From: Streptomyces sp. JJ38
Lineage (GTDB): Bacteria > Actinomycetota > Actinomycetes > Streptomycetales > Streptomycetaceae
DNA: 64,000 nucleotides
Direction: 5' to 3'
NCBI RefSeq assembly: GCF_019303475.1
Contig: NZ_JABLSI010000005.1
Location: 1 to 64,000 of the forward strand
The notes under the pieces are model-generated. The model was not told the DNA's origin and did not search any database. It saw only the letters and a list, made by a program, of their open reading frames with translations. This document shows positions 42,982-50,464 of this stretch, one piece after another. The stretch's first letter is position 1. Each line of letters begins with the position of its first letter. The position numbers and the translations under genes were made by a program.

Positions 42982-43713
42982 ATGGGACGCATTGTTTCGA
43001 TCAATACCGGTCCATGTGTTTCCTCCAGCTTTGCGCGACGCGGAAACACCGCCATCAACAAACGTCCGGTCGAAGGGAATATCCGGGTCACGAAATTAGG
43101 CCTGGAGGGCGACGAGCAGGCGGCGGACTTCCACGGCGGCGAACTCCAGGCCGTCTACGCCTATGCCCGGGAAGACCTCGACTGGTGGTCCGAGCAACTG
43201 CGGACGCCGCTCCGCAACGGCGTCTTCGGCGAGAACATCGACCTGGCCGGCTTCGACGCCAGCGGTGCCGTCCTCGCGGAGAAGTGGCAGGTGGGGGAGG
43301 CCCTCCTGCAGGTCACCGCACCCCGCATGGCGTGCGGCACGTTCGGCGGCTGGATGAAGCAGGAAGGCTGGGCCAAGCGCTTCAACGCCGCACGCCGGCC
43401 CGGGGTCTACCTCCGAGTCCTGGAGGAGGGGACGATCGCGCCGGGAGACCCCGTCGAGCGCGTCTGGCGTCCGGCCAAGCACATCACCGTCGCCGAGGCG
43501 GTCGGAGCGATCCTGGACGAGCAGGACGTCCTGCGCCGCATCATCGAGATGGCCGACGAGGAACCCACCTGGGACCGCGCCGCGATGATGTTCCACGTCT
43601 CCAACCGGACCCGGTCCGGCGCGAAGAACAGGGGGACGGACGGGCAGCGGGCGGACGGGCGGACGGGCGCTCGCTTACCGGCCGCCGGACGCGCGGAGGG
43701 GCCCCATGCTTGA
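42982..43713 (+). CDS. MOSC domain (YiiM-like) protein with two TTA codons
   Basis: A 243-residue MOSC-fold protein: RIVSINTGPCVSSSFARRG, ADFHGGELQAVYAYAREDLDWW, FGENIDLAGFD and the MOSC Cys in APRMACGTFGGWM. The MOSC/YiiM family handles sulfur or molybdenum-cofactor chemistry and, in E. coli, detoxifies N-hydroxylated base analogues; the actual role here is inferred. Leu39 (43096-43098) and Leu232 (43675-43677) are TTA, so it is doubly bldA-dependent. The C-terminal ~35 residues are basic and disordered. It ends 8 bp inside the P450 gene, so the two are coupled. Confidence 0.85.
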   Translation: MGRIVSINTGPCVSSSFARRGNTAINKRPVEGNIRVTKLGLEGDEQAADFHGGELQAVYAYAREDLDWWSEQLRTPLRNGVFGENIDLAGFDASGAVLAEKWQVGEALLQVTAPRMACGTFGGWMKQEGWAKRFNAARRPGVYLRVLEEGTIAPGDPVERVWRPAKHITVAEAVGAILDEQDVLRRIIEMADEEPTWDRAAMMFHVSNRTRSGAKNRGTDGQRADGRTGARLPAAGRAEGPHA

Positions 43714-44878
43714 CGTGTTCGGCGACTACAGCGCGCGCGACCCGTTCACCGCCCTGGCCCGGGCGGCCCGGTCGTGCCCCTACCAGGAGGCGGCCGAGAA
43801 CGGCGGCCTCTACGCGCTCGGGGCCGAGGACGTGCGACGGCTCCTCCTGAGCCGCGACGTCTGGTCCGAGCGGTCCACCGACCAGCGCCTGGCCGCCATG
43901 GATGAGAAGGACGCGACACGACGTGCCGCCCTGAAGCGCTTCCTCGCCTACTGGCCGGTCTTCTCCGACGCCGCCTACCACGACCGGGTGCGTCGCGTGA
44001 CCGTCCGCCTCCTTCGGGGCACGGTGGCACCGGGAACGCTGTCCGCCTGCGCCCGGCTGGCCGACCGGCGCCTCACCGCGAAGGGAGACGAGCCCGTCGA
44101 CTGGCTCCAGGACGTGGCGCGCCCCATGGCGCTCGAAGCGATCGTCGCTCTCGTGGGCCGTGCCGATGCCGTGCGGCTCGTCCGCCTGGGCGAGGCCGTG
44201 ATGGACGAACTCGCCACCGCCCGTATCGACATGGCCCGCATCGACCGGGCGCTGGACGCCATCGGCGAGCTGAGGGCATGGCTGGACGCGGCACGGGCCG
44301 AGCCGCCGACACCGCTGGTTTCGCGGCTGGGTGAGTTATGGAGTGATCCGGCCTACGGGCCCGAGCCCGCGACCGCCCTGCTCACCCAGATCGTGACGGG
44401 CGCCTACGATCCCACGACCACCTCCCTGTGCGTCGTGGGGGAACGCGTCGACAGCGACGTCCTCGCCCGCGTTCCCATCCCCTCGGTGAGGGAAGAGGTG
44501 TTCCGGATCGCGACGCCCTTCCGGTTCGCCAGCCGCTACGCGCGTCGCCCGCTCTCCGTCGGGCCCTACCACCTGGACGTGGGGGACAGGGTCAACCTGT
44601 GCCTCGCGACGGCGAACCTCGACCCGGAGCAGTTCCCCGAACCCCTGCGGATCCGGGACCGGGGCAGCACCTCCCGCGGCCTCAGCTTCGGCGCGGGTAA
44701 GCACTACTGTCCCGGCGCCCCGCTGGCCCGGGCGGTGGTCGAAGTCCTGCTCGAGTCGATGCGGAAGGCCGGGGTCCACTTCCGTGCGGAGCAGGTCGAG
44801 CGGGAGCCCGAGCTGCCGATGCTCCGCTACCGGAAGCTGACCGGACGACTCGTGCCGGCCGCCTGGCCCGACCGGTGA
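43706..44878 (+). CDS. Cytochrome P450 with TTA codon, atypical I-helix
   Basis: A 390-residue P450. The heme loop FGAGKHYCPGAPLAR has the axial Cys, and ExxR is EVFR in SVREEVFRIATPFRF. The I-helix reads VTGAYDPTTTSL instead of AGxD/ETT, so the oxygen-binding groove is unusual. Leu211 is TTA (44336-44338). GGAGG precedes ATG 43706. It is probably a tailoring monooxygenase of a small molecule; no ferredoxin gene is adjacent. It overlaps the MOSC gene by 8 bp. Confidence 0.9.
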   Translation: MLDVFGDYSARDPFTALARAARSCPYQEAAENGGLYALGAEDVRRLLLSRDVWSERSTDQRLAAMDEKDATRRAALKRFLAYWPVFSDAAYHDRVRRVTVRLLRGTVAPGTLSACARLADRRLTAKGDEPVDWLQDVARPMALEAIVALVGRADAVRLVRLGEAVMDELATARIDMARIDRALDAIGELRAWLDAARAEPPTPLVSRLGELWSDPAYGPEPATALLTQIVTGAYDPTTTSLCVVGERVDSDVLARVPIPSVREEVFRIATPFRFASRYARRPLSVGPYHLDVGDRVNLCLATANLDPEQFPEPLRIRDRGSTSRGLSFGAGKHYCPGAPLARAVVEVLLESMRKAGVHFRAEQVEREPELPMLRYRKLTGRLVPAAWPDR

Positions 44879-45055
44879 CACCTTTCGGGCCCGAACGCCC
44901 GCTCCGTCCGCCCGGCACCGCGCCTTCGGCAGGCCACCGGGCGCCCCGTCACCAGGCCGCCCGGACCGGCGGACGACGCCCTCGGGCAGCGCGGTTCCGA
45001 GGCCGCCCCGCCGCCGCTCGGATCCCGGCCGCCAGCCCCTCCCGTTCCCTCACCC

Positions 45056-46009
45056 ATGGAGCTCGCGTTGAGTGCGCTGATCATCGACACCGATCCCGGA
45101 CTGGACGACGCCCACGCCCTCGCCATGGCGCTGACCCCCTCGCCGAAACGGCCCTCGGTCCCGGTGAGCGCGATCTGCACGGTCGCGGGCAACGTCGGCA
45201 TCGACGCCGTGACCGGCAACGCGCGGTGGCTGTTGGGCGCCTTCGGAGACGAGGCGGCCCGCCCCCCGGTGTACCGGGGGGCCGCCGGCCCCCTGGCCGG
45301 TGCCGTCGCGGACGCCGCCGACATCCACGGTACGGACGGCCTCGGCGACATCCCCCGCTGGCCCGTGGCGGACATCGCAGAGGAGACCCTGCCCGCCGCC
45401 CTGGCCCTCACCGACACCGCGCGTCGCCGGCCGGGCGAGATCACGCTGGTCACGCTCGGCCCCCTCACGAACATCGCGCTCGCCCTCAGGCTGGAGCCGC
45501 GGCTGCCCCGCTTGCTGCGCAGGGTCGTCGTCATGGGCGGCGCCGTACGCGGCCACGGCAACCTCACGCTCAACGCCGAGTTCAACATCGGTGCCGACCC
45601 CGTGGCCGCGGACCTGGTCTTCGCCAACTTCCCCGACGTCACGCTGGTCACCTGGGAGGCGACGGTCAACCACTCCTTCGCGCGAGAGGAGTTCGACGCC
45701 TTCTTCCGAGGTGGGAGCGAGGCGGCCGCGAGCCTCCGACGCCTCGTGGACAACCGCTACCTCACCGATCCGGGCTACGGGCGGCGCTCCGCGTACTTCC
45801 GCGCGGACCCGCTGGCCATGGCCGTCGCCCTCGACCCCTCGGTCGTCACCCGGGTGGTGCGTCACCGCGTCTACGTCGGCTACGGGCCGGGAAGCCTCGG
45901 CCACGGTCTGACCGCCGTCGACTGGCGGGACTCCCGCTCCGACCGGCCCGCGGTCACGATCGTGGAGGAGCTCGACCACGGCCGCCTGCTCGAACTGCTC
46001 CGCATCTGA
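45056..46009 (+). CDS. Inosine-uridine-preferring type nucleoside hydrolase
   Basis: A protein of about 317 residues with the calcium-binding DTDPGLDDAHALAMAL motif near residue 12 and TLGPLTNIALAL later, the hallmarks of IUNH enzymes that release a base from a nucleoside. TTG 45068 has GGAG 6 nt upstream and is a good alternative to ATG 45056, which has none. It follows the P450 gene after 177 bp and precedes the HD-domain gene. With them it suggests nucleoside turnover in the accessory block (inference). Confidence 0.92.
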   Translation: MELALSALIIDTDPGLDDAHALAMALTPSPKRPSVPVSAICTVAGNVGIDAVTGNARWLLGAFGDEAARPPVYRGAAGPLAGAVADAADIHGTDGLGDIPRWPVADIAEETLPAALALTDTARRRPGEITLVTLGPLTNIALALRLEPRLPRLLRRVVVMGGAVRGHGNLTLNAEFNIGADPVAADLVFANFPDVTLVTWEATVNHSFAREEFDAFFRGGSEAAASLRRLVDNRYLTDPGYGRRSAYFRADPLAMAVALDPSVVTRVVRHRVYVGYGPGSLGHGLTAVDWRDSRSDRPAVTIVEELDHGRLLELLRI

Positions 46010-46135
46010 ACGGCCCCCCGGGACCGCGAAGCCACGCCCCCGACCCAGCCGCTCCGCCTTCCACAACGTGGCCCGGCGCAGGGCGACGACGCGATGCGCG
46101 TGGGTGGCGGCGGGCAACCCTCACAGGAGAGAAGC

Positions 46136-46798
46136 ATGAACACACCCCCGCACATCCCCGAGTCGCTGAGCCCCCTGCTGGACCTCGAGAAGGTGGCGCC
46201 CGGAACGCCCTCGCGCCTGGTCGAACAGATCGCTTTCATCACCGAGATCGACCGGCTCAAGTCCGTGCTGCGGCTGAGTCCCCTCCTCGCCGCCGACCGC
46301 CGGGAGAACGACGCCGAACACTCGTGGCACCTGGCACTGATGGTCATGGTCCTGGCGGAGTACGCGAACGAGCCGATCGATGTGGAACACACCCTGAAAC
46401 TCGTGCTGGTCCACGACCTCGTGGAGATCTACGCGGGGGACACCTGCCTCTTCGACGACGACGCCAAGAAGGACCAGGCGCAACGCGAGGCCGACGCGGC
46501 GAAGCGGCTGTTCGCCCTCCTGCCGGAGGGTCAGGACGAGTCGTTCCACGCGTTGTGGGAAGAGTTCGAGGCGCGACGTACCCCGGAGGCCAGGTTCGCC
46601 AAGGCCATGGACCGGCTGCAGCCGCTGCTGTTGAACGCCGGCAACGAAGGAGGAACGTGGCGCGCCCCCGGCGTCACCGAGGCGCGCGTGCGCGAGCGCA
46701 CCTCCGTCATCGCGGAGGGCTCGCTGACGCTGTGGGATCTCACGCGGAAGCTCTTCGCCCATGGCGTGCGCGAGGGCTGGCTCGCGACGGGGCCGTGA
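46136..46798 (+). CDS. HD-domain phosphohydrolase
   Basis: A 220-residue HD_3-type protein. The metal ligands are seen in NDAEHSWHLALMV and VLVHDLVEIYAGD, the YfbR-like arrangement of 5'-deoxynucleotidases. It probably removes phosphate from a nucleotide. AGGAGAGAAGC precedes ATG 46136. Together with the nucleoside hydrolase upstream it would take a nucleotide to a free base. Confidence 0.9.
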   Translation: MNTPPHIPESLSPLLDLEKVAPGTPSRLVEQIAFITEIDRLKSVLRLSPLLAADRRENDAEHSWHLALMVMVLAEYANEPIDVEHTLKLVLVHDLVEIYAGDTCLFDDDAKKDQAQREADAAKRLFALLPEGQDESFHALWEEFEARRTPEARFAKAMDRLQPLLLNAGNEGGTWRAPGVTEARVRERTSVIAEGSLTLWDLTRKLFAHGVREGWLATGP

Positions 46799-46902
46799 CA
46801 CCCACCGCACCCCCGCCGCCCCGGGCGCGTGCGTTGGAAGGCGGGCACGCCCCGGACTATGGTGTTCGCGAACGTGCACGCCGTACCTGGAGGAGGAGCG
46901 CG

Positions 46903-46980
46903 ATGTCCTCGAAGCGACGCCGGAAGAAGAAGGCCCGCCGCAAGAACGCCGCGAACCACGGGCGGCGCCCGCAGTCCTGA
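46903..46980 (+). CDS. Small ribosomal protein bL37-like
   Basis: A 25-residue, very basic protein, MSSKRRRKKKARRKNAANHG then RRPQS. The NHGxRP block and Lys/Arg-rich start match actinobacterial bL37, a tiny 50S ribosomal protein. A strong Shine-Dalgarno (GGAGGAGG) precedes ATG 46903, and a perfect-stem terminator follows directly. It is too short for most gene finders. Confidence 0.7.
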   Translation: MSSKRRRKKKARRKNAANHGRRPQS

Positions 46981-46993
46981 GTGCGGCCACCCG

Positions 46994-47029
46994 CGGCCCT
47001 GACCCTGGCAAAAGGCCTGGTCAGGGCCG
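46994..47029 (+). terminator. Rho-independent terminator after the bL37 gene
   Basis: 11-bp perfect arms (CGGCCCTGACC / GGTCAGGGCCG) with a 14-nt loop, followed by TTTGCG. It starts 14 bp after the bL37 stop and isolates this gene from the downstream SDR. Confidence 0.75.
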
Positions 47030-47179
47030 TTTGCGTGCCGGGCGCCACGGTGCGATGGGAGCGGATGCGGCGCCTTCCGCGAGTGAGCTGGCGGCTTCTG
47101 CTGGTGCCCCGGGCCTCGCGGCTGCCTACCGTGGGCAGCGGAGGTGGTCGACGGGACCGCCGGAGCGAAAGCGGAGATC

Positions 47180-47998
47180 ATGCGCACTGCACTGGTGACC
47201 GGTGCCTCGTCCGGAATGGGCAAGGAGACGGCGAAACAGCTGCTCGACAAGGGATTCGCGGTCTACGCCGCGGCCCGCCGCGTCGACCGGATGGCCGACC
47301 TGGAGGAACGGGGGGCGGTCACGCTGCGCATGGACATCACCCGGGACGAGGACGTCCGGGCGGTCGTCGACCGCGTGAGCGCTGAGCGCGGCGGGGTCGA
47401 CGTGCTGGTGAACAACGCCGGCTTCGGCCTGTACGGCGCCGTCGAGGACACCGCGGTGGACGACGCCCGGTACCAGTTCGAGGTCAACCTCTTCGGCCTG
47501 GCCCGGCTGACCCAACTGGTCCTCCCGCACATGCGCGAGCAGGGCTTCGGCAGGATCGTGAACGTGTCCTCCGTCGGGGGCAAGATCTACACCCCCCTCG
47601 GTGCCTGGTATCACGCCACCAAGCACGCGCTGGAGGGCTGGTCCGACGCCCTGCGCCTGGAGCTCGCCCCGTTCGGCGTCGACGTGGTGATCATCGAGCC
47701 GGGCCTGATCGAGACCGAGTTCGGCGACGTGATGGTGGAGCCGATGCTGAAGCGCTCGGGGTCGTCGGCCTACGCCGGGCTGGCCCGGAAGCTGGCCTCC
47801 GCCAGCCGCTCCAACTACGCGCCGGGCAAGGCCACCCCCGCCGCCCGACTGGCCGAGGTGATCGTCGGGGCGATCACGGCCCGGCGTCCCCGGACGCGTT
47901 ATGTGGCGGGCCGGTACGGGAGGCCGCTGGTCACGCTGCGCAGGTGGCTGAGCGACCGGGCGTTCGACCGCATCGTCATGCGTGCCGCGGGCGTCTAG
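47180..47998 (+). CDS. SDR family oxidoreductase
   Basis: A 272-residue short-chain dehydrogenase. The nucleotide motif is TALVTGASSGMGKETA, NNAG is intact, the catalytic Ser is in NVSSVGG, and Tyr/Lys are in YHATK. The upstream GGAG supports ATG 47180. The C-terminal ~70 residues extend the fold with RRPRTRYVAG-like sequence. The substrate is unknown. The active site is complete, unlike the SDR at 18687. Confidence 0.93.
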   Translation: MRTALVTGASSGMGKETAKQLLDKGFAVYAAARRVDRMADLEERGAVTLRMDITRDEDVRAVVDRVSAERGGVDVLVNNAGFGLYGAVEDTAVDDARYQFEVNLFGLARLTQLVLPHMREQGFGRIVNVSSVGGKIYTPLGAWYHATKHALEGWSDALRLELAPFGVDVVIIEPGLIETEFGDVMVEPMLKRSGSSAYAGLARKLASASRSNYAPGKATPAARLAEVIVGAITARRPRTRYVAGRYGRPLVTLRRWLSDRAFDRIVMRAAGV

Positions 47999-48287
47999 GA
48001 CGGGCGACGTGGCCGTCGACACCTTCGCACCCAGACCCCGCCCAGGCGCAGGCCGGGGCGCACTGACTCCGCGGCGGCTCGGGGGCTGTCCGGACAGGGG
48101 CGTGCCGCCAGTGGCCGCGCGCCGATGACGGCGGCGGCTCCGCCTCCAACTCCGTCTCGTGCCAGGCCTCATGGGCGCGAACCCCGGCTGGGCGAAGAGC
48201 GTCAGGGCCGGCCGGGATGTGGAGGGAGAGCCGGAGCGGCGGTGGGTGCGGCGTTACCGGCGCCGATGGCGACGGCGGCGACGTCGC

Positions 48288-48689
48288 TCATGCCCCGGCC
48301 GCCTCTCCGGCTTCGCGGGCGATGCGGTCGAACTGGGCTCCCATGGCCTCGGCGAGCGCCCTGGCCGCGGAGAGCGGGCGGACCATGACGGTGAAGTCGT
48401 CGATCCTGCCCTCTTCGTCAAAGTGGAGGAAGTCGCAACCCTGGATCTGCCGTCCTTCGACGGTGGCGGTGAAGAGGAAGGCGTGGTCACGGCCGTCGGG
48501 GTTCGCGATCTCGCGGACGTAGGTGAAGTCCTCGAAGACCCGCATCACCCCGCGCAGGATCGCGGCGGTGATCGCCTTGCCCGGGTACGGCTTGAAGGCG
48601 ACGGGGCTGGTGAAGACGACGTTCTCGGCGAGGAGCGCCTCGATGGCTGCCTCGTCGCGGTTCTCGACGGCCTGGCGGAACGGATGCAC
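48288..48689 (-). CDS. SnoaL/NTF2-like protein
   Basis: A 133-residue cone-fold protein starting MHPFRQAVENRDEAAIEALL and followed by VVFTSPVAFKPYPGK. I chose GTG 48689 because AAAGG lies 7 nt upstream, not the TTG at 48707 that lacks a site. Members act as polyketide cyclases, hydroxysteroid-type isomerases or ligand binders. It is divergent from a PadR gene, whose operator-like repeats span the shared region, so it is probably PadR-controlled. Confidence 0.85.
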   Translation of the reverse strand: MHPFRQAVENRDEAAIEALLAENVVFTSPVAFKPYPGKAITAAILRGVMRVFEDFTYVREIANPDGRDHAFLFTATVEGRQIQGCDFLHFDEEGRIDDFTVMVRPLSAARALAEAMGAQFDRIAREAGEAAGA

Positions 48690-48703
48690 GACCTCACCTT
48701 TGC

Positions 48704-48715
48704 TCAATTAGTTGA
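48704..48715. promoter_or_regulatory. TCAATTAGTTGA repeat near the SnoaL-like start
   Basis: A TCAA/TTGA inverted repeat containing the ACTAAT core (on the minus strand) of the larger operator at 48786. It sits immediately upstream of the SnoaL-like gene and near a TAGTTGAATA -10-like segment. Confidence 0.4.
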
Positions 48716-48785
48716 ATAGGTGCATCGGAGATTAGGCTCGAGTGCCAGGGGTTGTCCACCCCTCGGCGACGGGGGTGCGGCTCTG

Positions 48786-48813
48786 TTGATTAGTCGCATC
48801 CATGACTAATCAA
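48786..48813. promoter_or_regulatory. PadR operator, perfect 10-bp inverted repeat
   Basis: TTGATTAGTC and GACTAATCAA, separated by 8 bp, end 20 bp before the PadR start. The A+T-rich arms stand out from the surrounding DNA. Autorepression by the divergent PadR is the natural reading. Confidence 0.75.
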
Positions 48814-48833
48814 CGATGAGATAACCTCGGCTC

Positions 48834-49427
48834 ATGGCATTGCGCAACGCGGTGATGGCCGCCCTCCTCGAAGGCGAGGCATCCGGCTACGACCTGGCAA
48901 AGGGCTTCGACGCCTCCGTCGCGAACTTCTGGATGGCCACCCCTCAGCAGCTCTACCGGGAGCTCGACCGCATGGAACGTGAGGGCCTCATCGCCGCACG
49001 GGTCGTCGAACAGGAGCGCAGGCCGAACAAACGGCTCTTCTCGCTCACCGAAGCCGGCCTGGAAGCCGTGTGCGCCTACGTCGCCGAACCGCCGGGCAAA
49101 CCGACGACCATCCGCGACGAGCTTCTGGTCAAGGTGCACTGCGCGGACATCGGCGACACCGAGGCCGTACGAGCGGCGATCACCGAACGTACGGAGTGGG
49201 CCGCTGCCAAGCTCGCCCGGTACGAACGGCTCAAGGAACGCCTCCTGAAGGGGTGTCCGGAGGACGAGTACTGCGCACGGGCCGAACGCGTCGGGCCGTA
49301 CCTGACACTCCTGCGCGGCATGGCGTTCGAGCGGGAGAACATCGAGTGGGGCGAGACCGCGCTCCGCGTACTCGAACGACGCGCAACCGCGGCCCACGAC
49401 CAGGAAGACGCCCCACCGCGGGCGTGA
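48834..49427 (+). CDS. PadR family transcriptional regulator (long form)
   Basis: A 197-residue regulator. The N-terminal winged helix (ALRNAVMAALLEGEASGYDLAKGF ... LYRELDRMEREGLIAARVV) is followed by a long helical C-terminal Vir_act_alpha_C-type domain used for dimerisation. A perfect inverted repeat ends 20 bp before the ATG. It is divergent from the SnoaL-like gene and likely controls it. Confidence 0.93.
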   Translation: MALRNAVMAALLEGEASGYDLAKGFDASVANFWMATPQQLYRELDRMEREGLIAARVVEQERRPNKRLFSLTEAGLEAVCAYVAEPPGKPTTIRDELLVKVHCADIGDTEAVRAAITERTEWAAAKLARYERLKERLLKGCPEDEYCARAERVGPYLTLLRGMAFERENIEWGETALRVLERRATAAHDQEDAPPRA

Positions 49428-49764
49428 CCCGTCGGCAACCACCCGCCCTCACCGGCTCACTTGCCCGCCCCGAAGGCGTGTCCCGGCCGTGCAGGCGGCG
49501 CCCCCGGTAGCACACGGAGCTCGCCTCGCCCCACGCCCGGCGAGGCGCCGCGACCTGCCCGCTCGGGGACGTGCCGACGGTGACGACCCGGGACGCCGAC
49601 GCGGGGGCGGCCAGGGTGCCGTGTCGCACCCCCCCGAGGCAGCAGAACCGGCCGCGGTGTCCACCGCCGTCCTCGCCGCACCGTTTTCCGGTACGGCGCC
49701 CTGTTTCTGGGTAATCTGACGGGGAATCGGATCAGTGGTCGACAGCAGGCCCAGGGGGGACCAG
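49428..49764. other. Upstream region of the STAND/WD40 locus
   Basis: 337 bp with no gene I can support. The last ~90 bp turn less G+C-rich (GTTTTCCGG, GTTTCTGGGTAATCTG), consistent with a promoter ahead of the conflict-system operon. No repeat resembling the tRNA 3' end is seen here. Confidence 0.4.
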
Positions 49765-50346
49765 ATGAGTGATCCGCTGACCTCGGCAGTGGTGGGAGCG
49801 GCGCTCCCGGCGGCTTTCAGCTTTCTCTTCCAGCATCTGCACCGGGTCATCGACCGGCGGTCGGCCCGGTCGGCCGAGCAGCAGGAGGCCGCCCAGGAAC
49901 CGCCGGTCCCGGCGCCCGCCTGCCTGGACGGCGATCCGGGTCTCACCGAGGCGGAACCCGACCTGGGACGCCTCGAACTGCACGCCGCCGAACTGGAACG
50001 TCTGGCCGGAGCCCTTTCCGTCTACCAGCGCCACCCGGACCGCCTCCGCCCCGACGACGAACGGCTGCTGCGGGAGCTCGGCCTGCTGCGAGGGCTGCTG
50101 GAGGACGTCTACGGACGGCACATCACCTTCCGCGGCGAACAGCAGCCTCCCAGCGGTGCCGAGATCGACCAGCGGCTGCGCGCGATCCGGGGCCGGGTCG
50201 TCGGTGCCGAGGTGCCGGGCGACCGGCCGCTGGACCGCTACGTGGTCCGGCAGGAGGTCGAGGACACCGCCCCGGAATCCGAGGTCGTCGGCATCCGGCA
50301 CACCGGTGAAGGGTCCGCCCGGTCTGCCGGGGAGGAGCGGACCTGA
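49765..50346 (+). CDS. Small helical protein of the STAND/WD40 locus
   Basis: A 193-residue protein starting at ATG 49765, behind GGGGGGA. An amphipathic or membrane-touching helix (DPLTSAVVGAALPAAFSFLF) is followed by a Pro-rich linker, then a helical segment (LGRLELHAAELERLAGAL, RLLRELGLLRGLLEDVYG), and a C-terminal strand-rich tail (RYVVRQEVEDTAPESEVVGI). The end resembles the short beta modules found with NTPase-based conflict proteins. Family not recognised. It is the first of three codirectional genes, 118 bp before the NTPase gene, and is probably an adaptor or effector. Confidence 0.75.
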   Translation: MSDPLTSAVVGAALPAAFSFLFQHLHRVIDRRSARSAEQQEAAQEPPVPAPACLDGDPGLTEAEPDLGRLELHAAELERLAGALSVYQRHPDRLRPDDERLLRELGLLRGLLEDVYGRHITFRGEQQPPSGAEIDQRLRAIRGRVVGAEVPGDRPLDRYVVRQEVEDTAPESEVVGIRHTGEGSARSAGEERT

Positions 50347-50464
50347 GGCCGTTCCAGCGGCGTGGTCGAAGCCCCCGTGCGCCCGGTGGGGTCCCGGGTG
50401 GTCCGGGGCAAGGCACGGGGGCAGGGAGTTCCGGCGCCCGGTGCGGGACGGGTGGGAGGCCCAG

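Noticed and set aside
41990..46798. Calling the P450 block a named nucleoside-antibiotic cluster
   Set aside because: No core assembly enzyme (phosphoribosyl or polyketide/peptide synthase) is present; the identity cannot be supported.
49428..49764. att-like duplicate of the tRNA-Pro 3' end at the left edge of the conflict locus
   Set aside because: No match of useful length to the tRNA 3' half was found.
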